This document shows, piece by piece, positions 56,516 to 64,000 of a stretch of DNA of 64,000 nt. The position numbers and the translations under genes were made by a program. The notes under the pieces are model-generated. The model was not told the DNA's origin. It did not search any database and was given only the letters and a program-made list of their open reading frames with translations. The number at the start of each line of letters is the position of its first letter. Within the stretch, counting starts at the first letter, position 1. Source of the DNA: JALHFZ01 sp963674625 (GTDB lineage: Bacteria; Synergistota; Synergistia; Synergistales; Aminobacteriaceae); NCBI GenBank assembly GCA_963674625.2, contig CAXXXO010000003.1, positions 1-64,000 of the forward strand, read 5' to 3'.

Positions 56516-56975
56516 AATCGCCCTTGCCGGGGTCATCGCCGGGGCCTACATCGCAGTGACCCTCCTCTTCGCCCCCCTGTCCTACGGCTTGGTCCAGGTA
56601 AGGATCTCCGAGGCCCTGACTCTTCTGCCCTTTCTTTTTCCCGAGGCGATTCCGGGGCTCTTCGCCGGCTGCCTGCTGGCGAATTTCGCCGGAGGCTTCG
56701 GCCTTCCCGACGTGATCTTCGGCAGCGCCGCCACCCTCGCCGCCGCAGTGCTGACTGCCCGGATGCCCACGGTATTCCTGGCGGCCCTTCCCCCCGTGGT
56801 GATCAACATGGTGGTGGTGGGAGGATATCTTTCCGTGCTGCTGGACGTTCCCCTTCCGCTTTCCATGTTCTACGTCGGGGCGGGGGAGAGCGTCGCCTGT
56901 TTTCTCCTGGGAATACCCCTGGTGCTCATGCTGCAGCGGAGAATGAAAAAGGGCGGGAAAATTCCCGCCCGGTAG
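56502..56975 (+). CDS. queT: QueT-type transporter (queuosine precursor ECF S component)
   Basis: A 157-residue, five- to six-helix membrane protein. GAYIAVTLLFAPLSYGLVQVRISEAL near the N terminus (core YGLVQVRISEAL) is the QueT family signature, as is LFAGCLLANFAGG. These proteins are S components of ECF transporters for queuosine precursors. No preQ1 riboswitch can sit upstream because the gene overlaps pcm. The codons for its tail form the cysS terminator on the opposite strand. Confidence 0.88.
   Translation: MGIRKIALAGVIAGAYIAVTLLFAPLSYGLVQVRISEALTLLPFLFPEAIPGLFAGCLLANFAGGFGLPDVIFGSAATLAAAVLTARMPTVFLAALPPVVINMVVVGGYLSVLLDVPLPLSMFYVGAGESVACFLLGIPLVLMLQRRMKKGGKIPAR
56946..56970 (-). terminator. 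Rho-independent terminator of cysS, inside the queT coding end
   Basis: On the minus strand GGGCGGG and CCCGCCC form a 7-bp stem (extended by AA/TT pairs) followed by TTTTT. The same bases encode the last residues of the convergent queT gene. Confidence 0.8.
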
Positions 56976-56984
56976 TCTTTCGCC

Positions 56985-58397
56985 TCAGTTTTTTCGCTTC
57001 CACTTCGTCCCCTGGGGAGTATCCTCGAGAAGAATTCCTCTGGCGGCGAGGCTGTCCCGTATTTCATCGGAGCGGCTGAAATTTCGTTCCCTCCTGGCGG
57101 CTTCCCGCTCCTTCAGAAGAATTTCGATCTCCTCTTCGTCGCCCCGGGCTTCCTCCTCGTCGATTCCGATGACTCCCAGGATGGAGTCGACGGTGCGGAG
57201 GAACGCCTCCGCTCTTTCGAGGGTTTTCGCATCTCCGCCGTCATTTTCCTTCAGGAAGGTGTTGATCCCCTTCACCCCTTCGAAGACGATCCCGAGGGCG
57301 GCTGCGGTGTTGAAGTCGTCGTCCATGGCCTCCCGGAACCGGCCTTCCAGCCCATCGAGAAGATCGGCCAGACCGGCCCCTGCGCCTTCTTCGCTCCCGG
57401 GATTTTTCTTTGCGTGCTGAAGACCGGACCAGCAGTTATCGAGCCGTTCCACGGCGCTTTCTGCCTGGACCAGGCTCTCCTCGGAGAAATTGATGGGGGA
57501 GCGGTAGTGGGCGCTGAGCATGAAGAAGCGTATAGCCCGGGGAGGAAATTTTTCCCGGGCTGCCCTTGCGGTGAGGAAGTTGCCAAGGGATTTGGACATT
57601 TTCTCCTTGTCGATGAGGAGATAGCCGTTGTGGATCCAGTATTTCGCGAAGGTCTTCCCCGTGGCCGCCTCGGCCTGGGCGATCTCGTTCTCATGGTGGG
57701 GGAAGGTGAGATCCGTTCCGCCGGAATGGATGTCGAGGGTCGAGCCGAGGTATTTCATTGACATGGCGCTGCATTCGATATGCCAGCCCGGACGGCCTTC
57801 CCCCCAGGGGCTCGGCCAGGAGGGCTCACCTTCCTTCTTCGATTTCCAGAGGGCGAAGTCGAGGGGGTGTTTCTTCCGTTCGTTGATCTCGGTCCGCGCT
57901 GCTGACTGAAGTTCCTCGAGGCTCTGCTTCGCGAGGACCCCGTAGGCGGGGAAGCTTCCCACGTCGAAGAAGACGTCTCCGTCCACTTCGTAGGCATGTC
58001 CCTTCTCGATGAGGGTGGAGACGAGGCCGATGATCTCGTCCATGTGCTCCGTCGCTTTGGGTGCATGGGTCGGCCGGCGGACTCCGAGGGCGTCGGCGTC
58101 TTTGTAATATTCGGCGATGAACCGGTCCGCCAGTTCCGAGACGGAAATGCCCTCCTGGTTTGCCCGGTTGATCATCTTGTCGTCGATATCGGTAAAATTC
58201 TGGACGAAGGTGACCGTGTATCCGGAGTATTCAAAATACCGCCGGAGGGTGTCGAAAAGGATGAACGGACGGGCGTTGCCGATGTGGAAATAGTCGTAGA
58301 CCGTGGGGCCGCAGCTGTAGAAGCCCACATGCCCTTCATGGACGGGGACAAAGGGTTCCTTGGATCTCGTAAGATCATTGTAGAGCACCATACTCAT
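56985..58397 (-). CDS. cysS: Cysteinyl-tRNA synthetase
   Basis: Class I synthetase of 470 residues, monomeric. The ATG at 58397 follows GGAGGTG with 6-base spacing; the TTG at 58412 would put that site in the gene. HIGH motif appears as HIGN in YDYFHIGNARPFILFD (preceded by YSCGPTVYD, zinc Cys), other zinc ligands in WHIECSAMSM and HHENEIAQAEA, and KMSKS in the KEKMSKSLGNFL stretch. The C-terminal anticodon domain ends TPQGTKWKRKN. It is convergent with queT and is divergent from the AT-rich segment. Confidence 0.96.
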   Translation of the reverse strand: MSMVLYNDLTRSKEPFVPVHEGHVGFYSCGPTVYDYFHIGNARPFILFDTLRRYFEYSGYTVTFVQNFTDIDDKMINRANQEGISVSELADRFIAEYYKDADALGVRRPTHAPKATEHMDEIIGLVSTLIEKGHAYEVDGDVFFDVGSFPAYGVLAKQSLEELQSAARTEINERKKHPLDFALWKSKKEGEPSWPSPWGEGRPGWHIECSAMSMKYLGSTLDIHSGGTDLTFPHHENEIAQAEAATGKTFAKYWIHNGYLLIDKEKMSKSLGNFLTARAAREKFPPRAIRFFMLSAHYRSPINFSEESLVQAESAVERLDNCWSGLQHAKKNPGSEEGAGAGLADLLDGLEGRFREAMDDDFNTAAALGIVFEGVKGINTFLKENDGGDAKTLERAEAFLRTVDSILGVIGIDEEEARGDEEEIEILLKEREAARRERNFSRSDEIRDSLAARGILLEDTPQGTKWKRKN

Positions 58398-58460
58398 GGC
58401 CGGCACCTCCAATTCTTTCTTATTCCAGATTATATCGTGCGAAGGCCGTCTAAAGCCTTG

Positions 58461-58673
58461 ATGCTTGGAGTTACTGATGTTTCAGGGTTCGAAGAGTTGT
58501 TGGAAATCTTGTTTAGTAACATTTTGGATGACCACTTTTGTATCAGTTTTGACCAAGGCGCTATTAGAGTCTGTTTATATACTTACCAGATAGAGTATAC
58601 CTCATTGGAAGAAAAGGAAAAGATGCAGGAAAAGGAGAAACTATTTTCCAACACTTGTGATCAAAAGTTGTAA
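58461..58673 (+). pseudogene. Small open frame or gene remnant
   Basis: 70 codons (MLGVTDVSGFEELLEILF, ending KLFSNTCDQKL) in AT-rich DNA, without a ribosome-binding site. The frame is open upstream into the cysS antisense, so the real 5' end is unclear. Residue composition looks protein-like, with an amphipathic start and a charged coiled tail. I do not recognise it; it may be the 3' end of a lost gene. Confidence 0.3.
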
Positions 58674-58744
58674 TTTTTACATTGAGATGTATAGTGAGAA
58701 CATTACTTACAGTAATCTAATTCTCTCGATAGGGAGAGACAACC

Positions 58745-58886
58745 ATGAACAAAAAGCTTGTCTTTATTTTGAGTATTGTTGTTTTTCTGTTGTATGATCT
58801 ATAGCCCGCAATTTGCAAGGTACTCGAAGTCTCCAGGAGCGGGTATTGCGCAGGGGAAAACGCCCGAGGAGCAACAGAAGCCTTGA
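58745..58886 (+). pseudogene. Broken small exported protein
   Basis: ATG 58745 follows GGGAGAG and opens a signal-peptide-like MNKKLVFILSIVVFLL, which stops at 58802-58804. In the next frame the reading continues as IYSPQFARYSKSPGAGIAQG up to a stop at 58884-58886. One base of frameshift would give a secreted peptide of about 46 residues. Family unknown. Confidence 0.35.
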
Positions 58887-58981
58887 AAATGAGGAATTAT
58901 CGATTTTGATAAGTGGATTCACAAGAAACACCGTGCAGTTTCTGAAAGCCGCAAAGTCAGAAAAGAACTAGAACGGAGGGG

Positions 58982-59028
58982 GTGCGGACGTTTTCTTGGA
59001 CGGTTAAGCAGCCAAAAAACGTCCGCAC
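58982..59028. repeat. Perfect 13-bp inverted repeat
   Basis: GTGCGGACGTTTT (58982-58994) and AAAACGTCCGCAC (59016-59028) enclose 21 bases. In either direction it could fold as a hairpin with A/T at the base of the loop, not after the stem, so it is a poor terminator. It may be the end of a lost mobile element or a protein-binding site. Confidence 0.6.
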
Positions 59029-59075
59029 TCCCAAATTAGGTATGCAAAAATCCATTTGTATTCAGAAAATCCATG

Positions 59076-59104
59076 TTGACAACACTCAAGGAATGACTTA
59101 ATAT
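59076..59104 (+). promoter_or_regulatory. Near-consensus sigma-70 promoter for the Synergist-CTERM gene
   Basis: TTGACA (59076-59081, consensus), a 17-base spacer and TAATAT (59099-59104), with AT-rich flanks. It is the best promoter match in the window. The transcript would have an untranslated leader of about 215 bases ahead of ATG 59330. Confidence 0.8.
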
Positions 59105-59329
59105 TTTTTAAAACTAAGAATTTGCCACAATGTTCAAGCTCGAAAATTACTTATTTTTATACAGAGTAATTGCTTTCACCGGCATAAAGAGTCTGGGATG
59201 ACAAACGTTAGACTTTGGAGACACAAGTTAAAAGGAGGAGTGAAGAAAAAAAATCTGGCGGCAGCGCACAGGACTTCGGGAAATTCGAGAAAGATCCAGA
59301 GTGTGAACCTGAATGGAGGGAGAAATACC

Positions 59330-60949
59330 ATGAGATATTTCCATAAGCCGGGAGCAGCTATCTTCATCCTTTCCTTTCTATTTTTCTTTGCAGTTGCGAT
59401 TTCCGCTTCAAGCGCTGCAATACTGGTGGTAGGGCCGGGTCAAACGTACACGGCCATACAGGACGCAATAGATGCGGCAGCCCCAGGTGACACCATACAG
59501 GTAAAAGCCGGAACCTATTCGGAAGACCTTCAACTCAGCACGAACAATCTCACCCTGGTCTCCATAGACGGACTCGGCCTGGCGGTCGTCGACGGCGCGG
59601 GGGGCTCGACAGAGATAATAACAGTCGATTCGGATCTCGGCGTCACCATCGACGGGTTCCGCGTCCTCCCGGGCACGGCCGGGACGTACGGCATCTATCA
59701 CAGCGGAGGAGCCCCCACAACACCGATCACTATCACGAACAACACTGCCGAGGGCTTTTCAGACTACGGGTTTTACATGAGCTTCGACTACGTGACATCA
59801 ACAACCTTCACTTTCTCCAACAACACCATGATCGAATGCAACGACGGCGTCTACATATACGGATTCGACGGTTGTACCGTGCGCATCAGCGGAAACACGG
59901 CAACAGACTGCTACAACGGCATGGACCTCGAGGAGTTCGACGAGGGGTCGGGCGCGGACGCGGAGATTACGGGGAATACCGTTACCTATGACCCTCTCCT
60001 CGGCACGGCGGGTACTGGAATCAATATCTGCTGCCCGGAGGACACCACCCGCATTTCGGGAAACAAGATCACCGGGCCCTATGGGTACGGGATGTACATC
60101 GAAGATCTCGGCTGCTGCGGCAAAGAACCGGCCATCGTCTTCGTGGAGAGCAACGCCATTTCGGGGTCGGAGTACGGTCTCTACTTCAGCGAACTGATAT
60201 GCTGCATGCCAGCACAGGTGTCCGTATTATACAACGTTATTGACGGCGTCGATTACGGTATTTACGCAAATTCAATGAGTTATGCGAGCGATCCCCTTAC
60301 CTCGGTCGTCTTCGCCGGAAACAGCATTCTGAACACCCCGCTGTATGGTTTTTACAACAACACCGGAGAGCTCATCGACGCAAGGCATAACTGGTGGGGC
60401 GATGCCAGCGGCCCCTTCGACGACAAGACCCTGCCCGGAAATCCCGACTACAACAACCCCACAGGGACAGGGGGCAGGGTGACGGAGAACGTGGATTACG
60501 ATCCCTGGCTCACTAGCCCCATCAGTGCCGAAAAACCCACGCTGATCTCCCCCGCCGAGGGCTCTGTGGCTGTATCCGTGACACCTACCCTCACATCCAG
60601 TCCCTTTGTTTCTACTCTTCCAGTCACCCACAAGGCCACTCACTGGCAGCTGGGTACCGTGCAGGACTTCACTTCGGGACTTGTGATCGACGAGGAAAGC
60701 ACCTCGGACCTCATTGCGAAGACGATCGCAGTCCCCCTGGCATACTCCACCACCTACTACTGGAGGGTGATGTACAAGGATTCCAACGATGTGCTTTCCG
60801 AAGAGTCTGCTACCTGGTCCTTCACGACGGTGGCTGAGCCTACGCCCCCGACACCTGGGAAGGGCAGCTCAGGCTGCGCTGTTGGCTCCTTCACGCCTGC
60901 CGTGCTTCTGCTCCTGCTTCCTCTGGCACTGGTGATCCGGAAAAAGTAA
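59330..60949 (+). CDS. Exported beta-helix protein with Synergist-CTERM sorting signal
   Basis: ATG 59330 follows GGAGGG; an upstream frame to 59198 lacks a start with a ribosome-binding site. 539 residues: signal peptide (IFILSFLFFFAVAISASSAA), a right-handed parallel beta-helix of the NosD/pectate-lyase kind (about 30-390, starting YTAIQDAIDAAAPGDTIQV, with repeated ITNNTAEGFSDYGFY-like turns and RHNWWGD), then an Ig/fibronectin-like domain (about 400-505, WQLGTVQDF, TYYWRVMY). The end reads GKGSSGCAVGSF, a hydrophobic stretch, then RKK, matching the Synergist-CTERM tail. Three Cys-Cys pairs (NICCPE, LGCCGK, LICCMP) are unusual. Ligand unknown. Confidence 0.85.
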   Translation: MRYFHKPGAAIFILSFLFFFAVAISASSAAILVVGPGQTYTAIQDAIDAAAPGDTIQVKAGTYSEDLQLSTNNLTLVSIDGLGLAVVDGAGGSTEIITVDSDLGVTIDGFRVLPGTAGTYGIYHSGGAPTTPITITNNTAEGFSDYGFYMSFDYVTSTTFTFSNNTMIECNDGVYIYGFDGCTVRISGNTATDCYNGMDLEEFDEGSGADAEITGNTVTYDPLLGTAGTGINICCPEDTTRISGNKITGPYGYGMYIEDLGCCGKEPAIVFVESNAISGSEYGLYFSELICCMPAQVSVLYNVIDGVDYGIYANSMSYASDPLTSVVFAGNSILNTPLYGFYNNTGELIDARHNWWGDASGPFDDKTLPGNPDYNNPTGTGGRVTENVDYDPWLTSPISAEKPTLISPAEGSVAVSVTPTLTSSPFVSTLPVTHKATHWQLGTVQDFTSGLVIDEESTSDLIAKTIAVPLAYSTTYYWRVMYKDSNDVLSEESATWSFTTVAEPTPPTPGKGSSGCAVGSFTPAVLLLLLPLALVIRKK

Positions 60950-60990
60950 ATCCAATCATCAAACCGACGAATCCGAAGAGCGGATTATAA

Positions 60991-61024
60991 GGCAGAAGCT
61001 CTCTTAAGAGAGCTTCTGCCTTTC
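60991..61024 (+). terminator. Palindromic terminator after the beta-helix gene
   Basis: A perfect 30-base palindrome (GGCAGAAGCTCTCTT and its complement), which would fold with a TTAA loop, followed by TTTCT. Confidence 0.8.
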
Positions 61025-61132
61025 TCCAGATCACTTCAAGTAAAGATGACGCTCGATCTTTCATTGGTTCGTTTGCTTCCTGGAGGGGAGCGGACCGATT
61101 TTTGTCTTTGTGAAGTCAGGGAGGCAGTTCCC

Positions 61133-62446
61133 ATGAGAAAAAAACTGGCATCAGCGGTGATATTTTTACTTGTGTTAACAGGAACAGCCTTTTCAGAGCC
61201 GGCAGAGGTTTTATTTCAGAAAGGATTCGAAGCGTATCAGAACGGAAATCTTGAAACTGCCGCTTCAGAGTTTGAAAAGGCTGCCGAACTTGGTTCAGGC
61301 CTGGCCCAGTTCAATCTCGGCATGATGTACGCAAAAGGGTTGGGAACTTCACGGGACATGAACGCAGCGATCAAATGGTTCACAAAAGCTGCGGATCAGG
61401 GACTTGTACAGGCCCAGATCAACCTTGCATCAATCTATGCCAACGGCATCGGCGGCGTTGCCCGTGACCATTCGGTGGCATTAAACTGGCTGAAGAAAGC
61501 ATCGGAACAGAATTCGGCAGTAGCGATGCTGAATATCGGGCTTATGTATAGAGATGGACTCGGAGTTCCTGCGGACTTTTCAGAGGCCTTCAGCTGGTTC
61601 AAAAAATCCGCCGGGCAGGGACTGGCGGAAGCTCAGGTCATCGTTGCGTCGATGTATAAAAACGGACTTGGAGTTCCCAGGGATTATTCGGACGCGGTGG
61701 GCTGGTTCAGGAAGGCGGCGGAACAGAATTCGGCAATCGCGATGTTGAATATCGGGCTTATGCATAAAGAGGGGCTGGGAGTTCCAAAGGACTTTTCGGA
61801 AGCCTTCGGCTGGTTCACGCGGGCTGCTGAGCTGAAGCTTTCCGATGCCGTATTCAATATCGGCATACTCTACAGGGATGGAGAAGGAGTCAGCCAGGAC
61901 TATTCCGAGGCGGCCCGACGCTTTCTGAAAGCGGCTGAAGCAGGAAATCCTTCTGCCCAGTTCGCCCTTGGCCTGGCATACGAGAAAGGGGAGGGAGTTC
62001 CCCGGGAGTATGGCGAAGCAATCAGGTGGATCCGCCGTTCGGCGGAAAAAGGCAACGACAATGCCCAGTTTCACCTTGGAATGATGTACAAAAACCGAGA
62101 AGATATTAAACAGAGATACCAAGAAGCATTCCGATGGCTCCATAAAGCCGCGAAGCAAGAGAACTCCTCGGCTCAGATTGAGCTCGGCATTCTTTACAAA
62201 CAAGGAATTGGAGTGCGCCGTGATTATGCTGAGGCAGCCGGATTGTTCAGCAAGGCTGCCAAACATGGAATTCCGAGGGCAAGATTCCTCCTTGGCGAAA
62301 TGTACGAGGAAGGATTGGGAGTTTCTCAGGACCTGAAGCAGGCCCTGATACTCTACAGCACTGCGGCAGCGGATGCGGAAGGGGAATTGAGGGAGGCATC
62401 CGCATCCGCCGGGGACAGGGTAAGAAAAAAGCTCTCTTCACAATAA
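61133..62446 (+). CDS. Exported Sel1-repeat protein
   Basis: ATG 61133 follows AGGGAGG; the frame is open from 61046 but no better start exists. 437 residues: signal peptide (KLASAVIFLLVLTGTAFS), then about 11 Sel1-like repeats of 36 residues with the A-x-x-x-L-G-x-x-Y-x-x-G-x-G-V pattern, for example AQFNLGMMYAKGLG and LGILYKQGIGVRRDYAEA. Such solenoids act as protein-interaction scaffolds. Two repeat pairs (about 61503-61610 and 61719-61826) are nearly the same at DNA level, a recent tandem duplication. Partner unknown. Confidence 0.88.
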   Translation: MRKKLASAVIFLLVLTGTAFSEPAEVLFQKGFEAYQNGNLETAASEFEKAAELGSGLAQFNLGMMYAKGLGTSRDMNAAIKWFTKAADQGLVQAQINLASIYANGIGGVARDHSVALNWLKKASEQNSAVAMLNIGLMYRDGLGVPADFSEAFSWFKKSAGQGLAEAQVIVASMYKNGLGVPRDYSDAVGWFRKAAEQNSAIAMLNIGLMHKEGLGVPKDFSEAFGWFTRAAELKLSDAVFNIGILYRDGEGVSQDYSEAARRFLKAAEAGNPSAQFALGLAYEKGEGVPREYGEAIRWIRRSAEKGNDNAQFHLGMMYKNREDIKQRYQEAFRWLHKAAKQENSSAQIELGILYKQGIGVRRDYAEAAGLFSKAAKHGIPRARFLLGEMYEEGLGVSQDLKQALILYSTAAADAEGELREASASAGDRVRKKLSSQ

Positions 62447-62456
62447 ACTTCCGGGA

Positions 62457-62520
62457 ACAGGATAAACAACGAAGGGGCTTTCCCTCCAGGCCCCTTCGTT
62501 GTTTGTCCTGTTTTCTTTTT
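62457..62520 (+). terminator. Strong terminator after the Sel1-repeat gene
   Basis: A stem of about 22 bp (ACAGGATAAACAACGAAGGG with its near-complement, two mismatched positions) and a loop of 11 bases is followed by TTTTCTTTTTT. It lies between convergent genes, with the T-run on the plus strand only. Confidence 0.93.
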
Positions 62521-62611
62521 TGACCCTGAGTGAATTCTTTCCTTATCTTCTAAAACACGGGCGACATGCATGCATATTGTCTCATCAAATCATCAAGCCG
62601 ATTGTTTTCGC

Positions 62612-63247
62612 CTAGCTGCTTCCACTCCCGGGCGAAAGTCCTTTTTCTGAAAGCTCGTATACCCTGTCGGCATTATCGGTCTGAAAAGTGCCATGAGTCG
62701 TCACGAGAATCGCCTTCCCTTTCGAACGTTCACACCGCAGCGCTTCCAGAATGATTCCGGCTGATTCCGGGTCCAGTGCCCCAGTTGGTTCGTCCGCAAG
62801 AATGAGGTCAGGATTTTTCACTATAGCTCTCGCTACGGCCACCCTCTGCTGCTGTCCCGGGCTAAGCTCGCAGGGAAGGCGATCTCTGAACTCCCCTATG
62901 CCAAGCTTCTTCAGCAGGTTCTCCGGAACCGTACCGGCAGCGATTTCGATATTTTGAAAGGCCGAAAGGTGGGACAGGAGATTGAACTCCTGGAAGATCA
63001 GGCTCATATGCATTTTTCTGAAATCGAGCTTCTCACGCTTTGTGAATTTTGTGCAGTCCCGCCCCAGAAACTCCACAATTCCGTCATCCGGCACGTCAAT
63101 TCCAGACAGAACATTGATAAGCGTTGATTTTCCAATTCCGCTTTTCCCGCAAACCACCACGATCTGCCCTTTCCCCACCTCGAGATCGATGTTCTCGAAA
63201 ACGCGCTTCGAACCGTAGGATTTCGTGAGTTTTTTTGCTGCAAGCAT
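62612..63247 (-). CDS. ABC transporter ATP-binding protein (MacB/LolD type)
   Basis: A 211-residue ATPase. Walker A CGKSGIGKST, Q-loop FQEFNLL, signature LSPGQQQRVAVARA (Pro for the usual Gly), Walker B DLILADEPTGALD, and the H-loop VTTHG. The protein is of the MacB/LolD/FtsE class, which works with FtsX-like permeases; such a permease gene lies 13 bases upstream in the same direction. ATG at 63247 is slightly off a good ribosome-binding site (GGAGGAATTTC). Confidence 0.92.
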   Translation of the reverse strand: MLAAKKLTKSYGSKRVFENIDLEVGKGQIVVVCGKSGIGKSTLINVLSGIDVPDDGIVEFLGRDCTKFTKREKLDFRKMHMSLIFQEFNLLSHLSAFQNIEIAAGTVPENLLKKLGIGEFRDRLPCELSPGQQQRVAVARAIVKNPDLILADEPTGALDPESAGIILEALRCERSKGKAILVTTHGTFQTDNADRVYELSEKGLSPGSGSS

Positions 63248-63260
63248 TTGAAATTCCTCC

Positions 63261-64000
63261 CTAGAATCTTTTCAGCAGGGTGACTTCCCTGGAATTCACC
63301 GCGTACAAAAGCGAGGGAAGTCCTGAGAGAATGCCGCCGAAAACCGATATCGCGAACAGGGGGATCATGGCAACCGGGGACATTTCAAGCCGCGAAAGGA
63401 TGTACGCCCCACAGCCCATGCCGAGCACGCTCCCTGCGACAGCGACAAAAAATCCCCGGAGCATTATGTTCACTGCGATCTCTGTGCTGCTCCAGCCAAG
63501 TGATTTCAGTATGCCGATCTCCCTCTTCTTCGTCCTTACAGCGGTCCACTGCATGGTTCCAGCATAGGTGAGGAGTCCGAGCCAAACAATGACCACGAGC
63601 ATTCCGGAATGCCTGGAGACAACTGCCATACCCTTGCTGGCCGGCTTGTAGCAGCCATAGGTGTAAATGCTCAGTTCAGGGTGTCTGTCCCTGATTTTCA
63701 AAATAACTTCATCCTGGTGCCATGCATCCGATACCTCGACGAGCAATGAATTCGCCATATAAGGGGACTTATAGCCGTACTTCTGCAGAACAGACCTCAG
63801 ATCGTCGAAATGCATGTATAAATCTGCTTTTCCCGGACGGAGCGGAGGATTGACGATCCCCACGACCTCGAATGGAACCCCGCCGACAGTCAATGATTTG
63901 CCGACAGAGAGGCCAGCGGAATCGGCAAAACTTTTTTCCAGGACTATTTTTCCTGACTGGCCTGGCGCGATGCCCTTTCCCTCTACGAGATTCCCCTCGC
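63261..64000 (-). CDS. FtsX/MacB-like ABC permease, partial (5' end outside window)
   Basis: The frame is open to the window's end. The visible 246 residues include a periplasmic MacB-type portion (GKSLTVGGVPFEVVGIV) and three membrane segments: VVIVWLGLLTYAGTMQW, the cytoplasmic coupling region TKKREIGILKSLGWSSTEIAVN, then FFVAVAGSVLGMGCGAY and a last helix IPLFAISVFGGILSGLPSLLY. KKREIGILKSLG is the FtsX-family signature. With the ATPase it likely forms an exporter or mechanotransmitter for an envelope substrate. Confidence 0.9.
   Translation of the reverse strand, partial: EGNLVEGKGIAPGQSGKIVLEKSFADSAGLSVGKSLTVGGVPFEVVGIVNPPLRPGKADLYMHFDDLRSVLQKYGYKSPYMANSLLVEVSDAWHQDEVILKIRDRHPELSIYTYGCYKPASKGMAVVSRHSGMLVVIVWLGLLTYAGTMQWTAVRTKKREIGILKSLGWSSTEIAVNIMLRGFFVAVAGSVLGMGCGAYILSRLEMSPVAMIPLFAISVFGGILSGLPSLLYAVNSREVTLLKRF

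Larger units (their letters stand above)
58398..59075. other. AT-rich intergenic segment with decayed ORFs
   Basis: Base composition falls well below that of the flanking genes. No intact gene over 75 codons is present apart from opposite-strand read-through of cysS. It holds a small open frame, a broken secreted peptide and a perfect inverted repeat, listed separately, and leads into a strong promoter at 59076. It marks the border between the housekeeping block and the accessory segment. Confidence 0.6.

Noticed and set aside
57996..58673. 225-codon plus-strand ORF antisense to cysS
   Set aside because: Its first two thirds are the reverse complement of the well-supported cysS 5' half. Only the tail after 58398 is independent and is listed as a remnant.

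Overview
The window is chromosomal DNA of moderately high GC from a diderm anaerobe, almost certainly a member of the Synergistota (Synergistetes). The strongest sign is an exported beta-helix protein (59330-60949) that ends in a Gly/Ser-Gly-Cys, hydrophobic stretch, Arg-Lys-Lys tail of the kind described as the Synergist-CTERM sorting signal. A lipid A-type acyltransferase, a patatin-barrel outer-membrane protein, a secretin, a 2-oxoacid:ferredoxin oxidoreductase, a selenocysteine tRNA and the general look of the 16S rRNA gene all fit. An Aminivibrio-like genus is a guess only.

Layout: 1-4321 holds a frame-damaged lipid A acyltransferase, a RuvC-like nuclease gene and cheX, then a 5'-truncated dicarboxylate symporter on the minus strand and a patatin/beta-barrel gene. 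4427-5866 is proS. 6065-11081 is a complete 16S-23S-5S rRNA operon with its own promoter, no spacer tRNA and a strong terminal hairpin. 11244-26318 is one long type IV pilus locus: motor ATPases PilB and PilT, platform PilC, major pilin, three minor prepilins, a PilY1-like adhesin, a small unknown exported protein, PilM/N/O/P-like alignment proteins and the secretin PilQ. No prepilin peptidase gene is present here.

26440-50336 is an unusually dense run of housekeeping genes, all on the plus strand: efp, a CD1247-domain protein, an Asp23 protein, a small membrane protein, nusB, xseA, then mtnA-ahcY-mtaD (disposal of methylthioadenosine and S-adenosylhomocysteine), alaS, yqgF, mutS, mutL, miaA, ispH, rpsA, def, fmt, a P-loop ATPase, and a four-subunit 2-oxoacid:ferredoxin oxidoreductase (Vor type), closed by a nudF-like gene and a terminator. 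Many of these genes overlap by a few bases, so translational coupling is likely. 50412-56975 carries a XerC/D-type recombinase, purine and pyrimidine nucleoside phosphorylases, an M23 peptidase, a Nudix hydrolase, a DUF2993-like exported protein, selC, pcm and a QueT-type transporter. cysS lies on the minus strand (56985-58397).

From 58398 on the character changes. About 0.9 kb of AT-rich DNA with decayed small ORFs and an inverted repeat leads into an accessory segment: the Synergist-CTERM beta-helix protein behind a near-consensus promoter, a Sel1-repeat exported protein, and a MacB/LolCDE-type ABC exporter on the minus strand that runs off the end of the window.

Coordinates of starts were chosen from ribosome-binding sites, overlaps and family length. 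All functional calls come from reading motifs by eye; no search was run.
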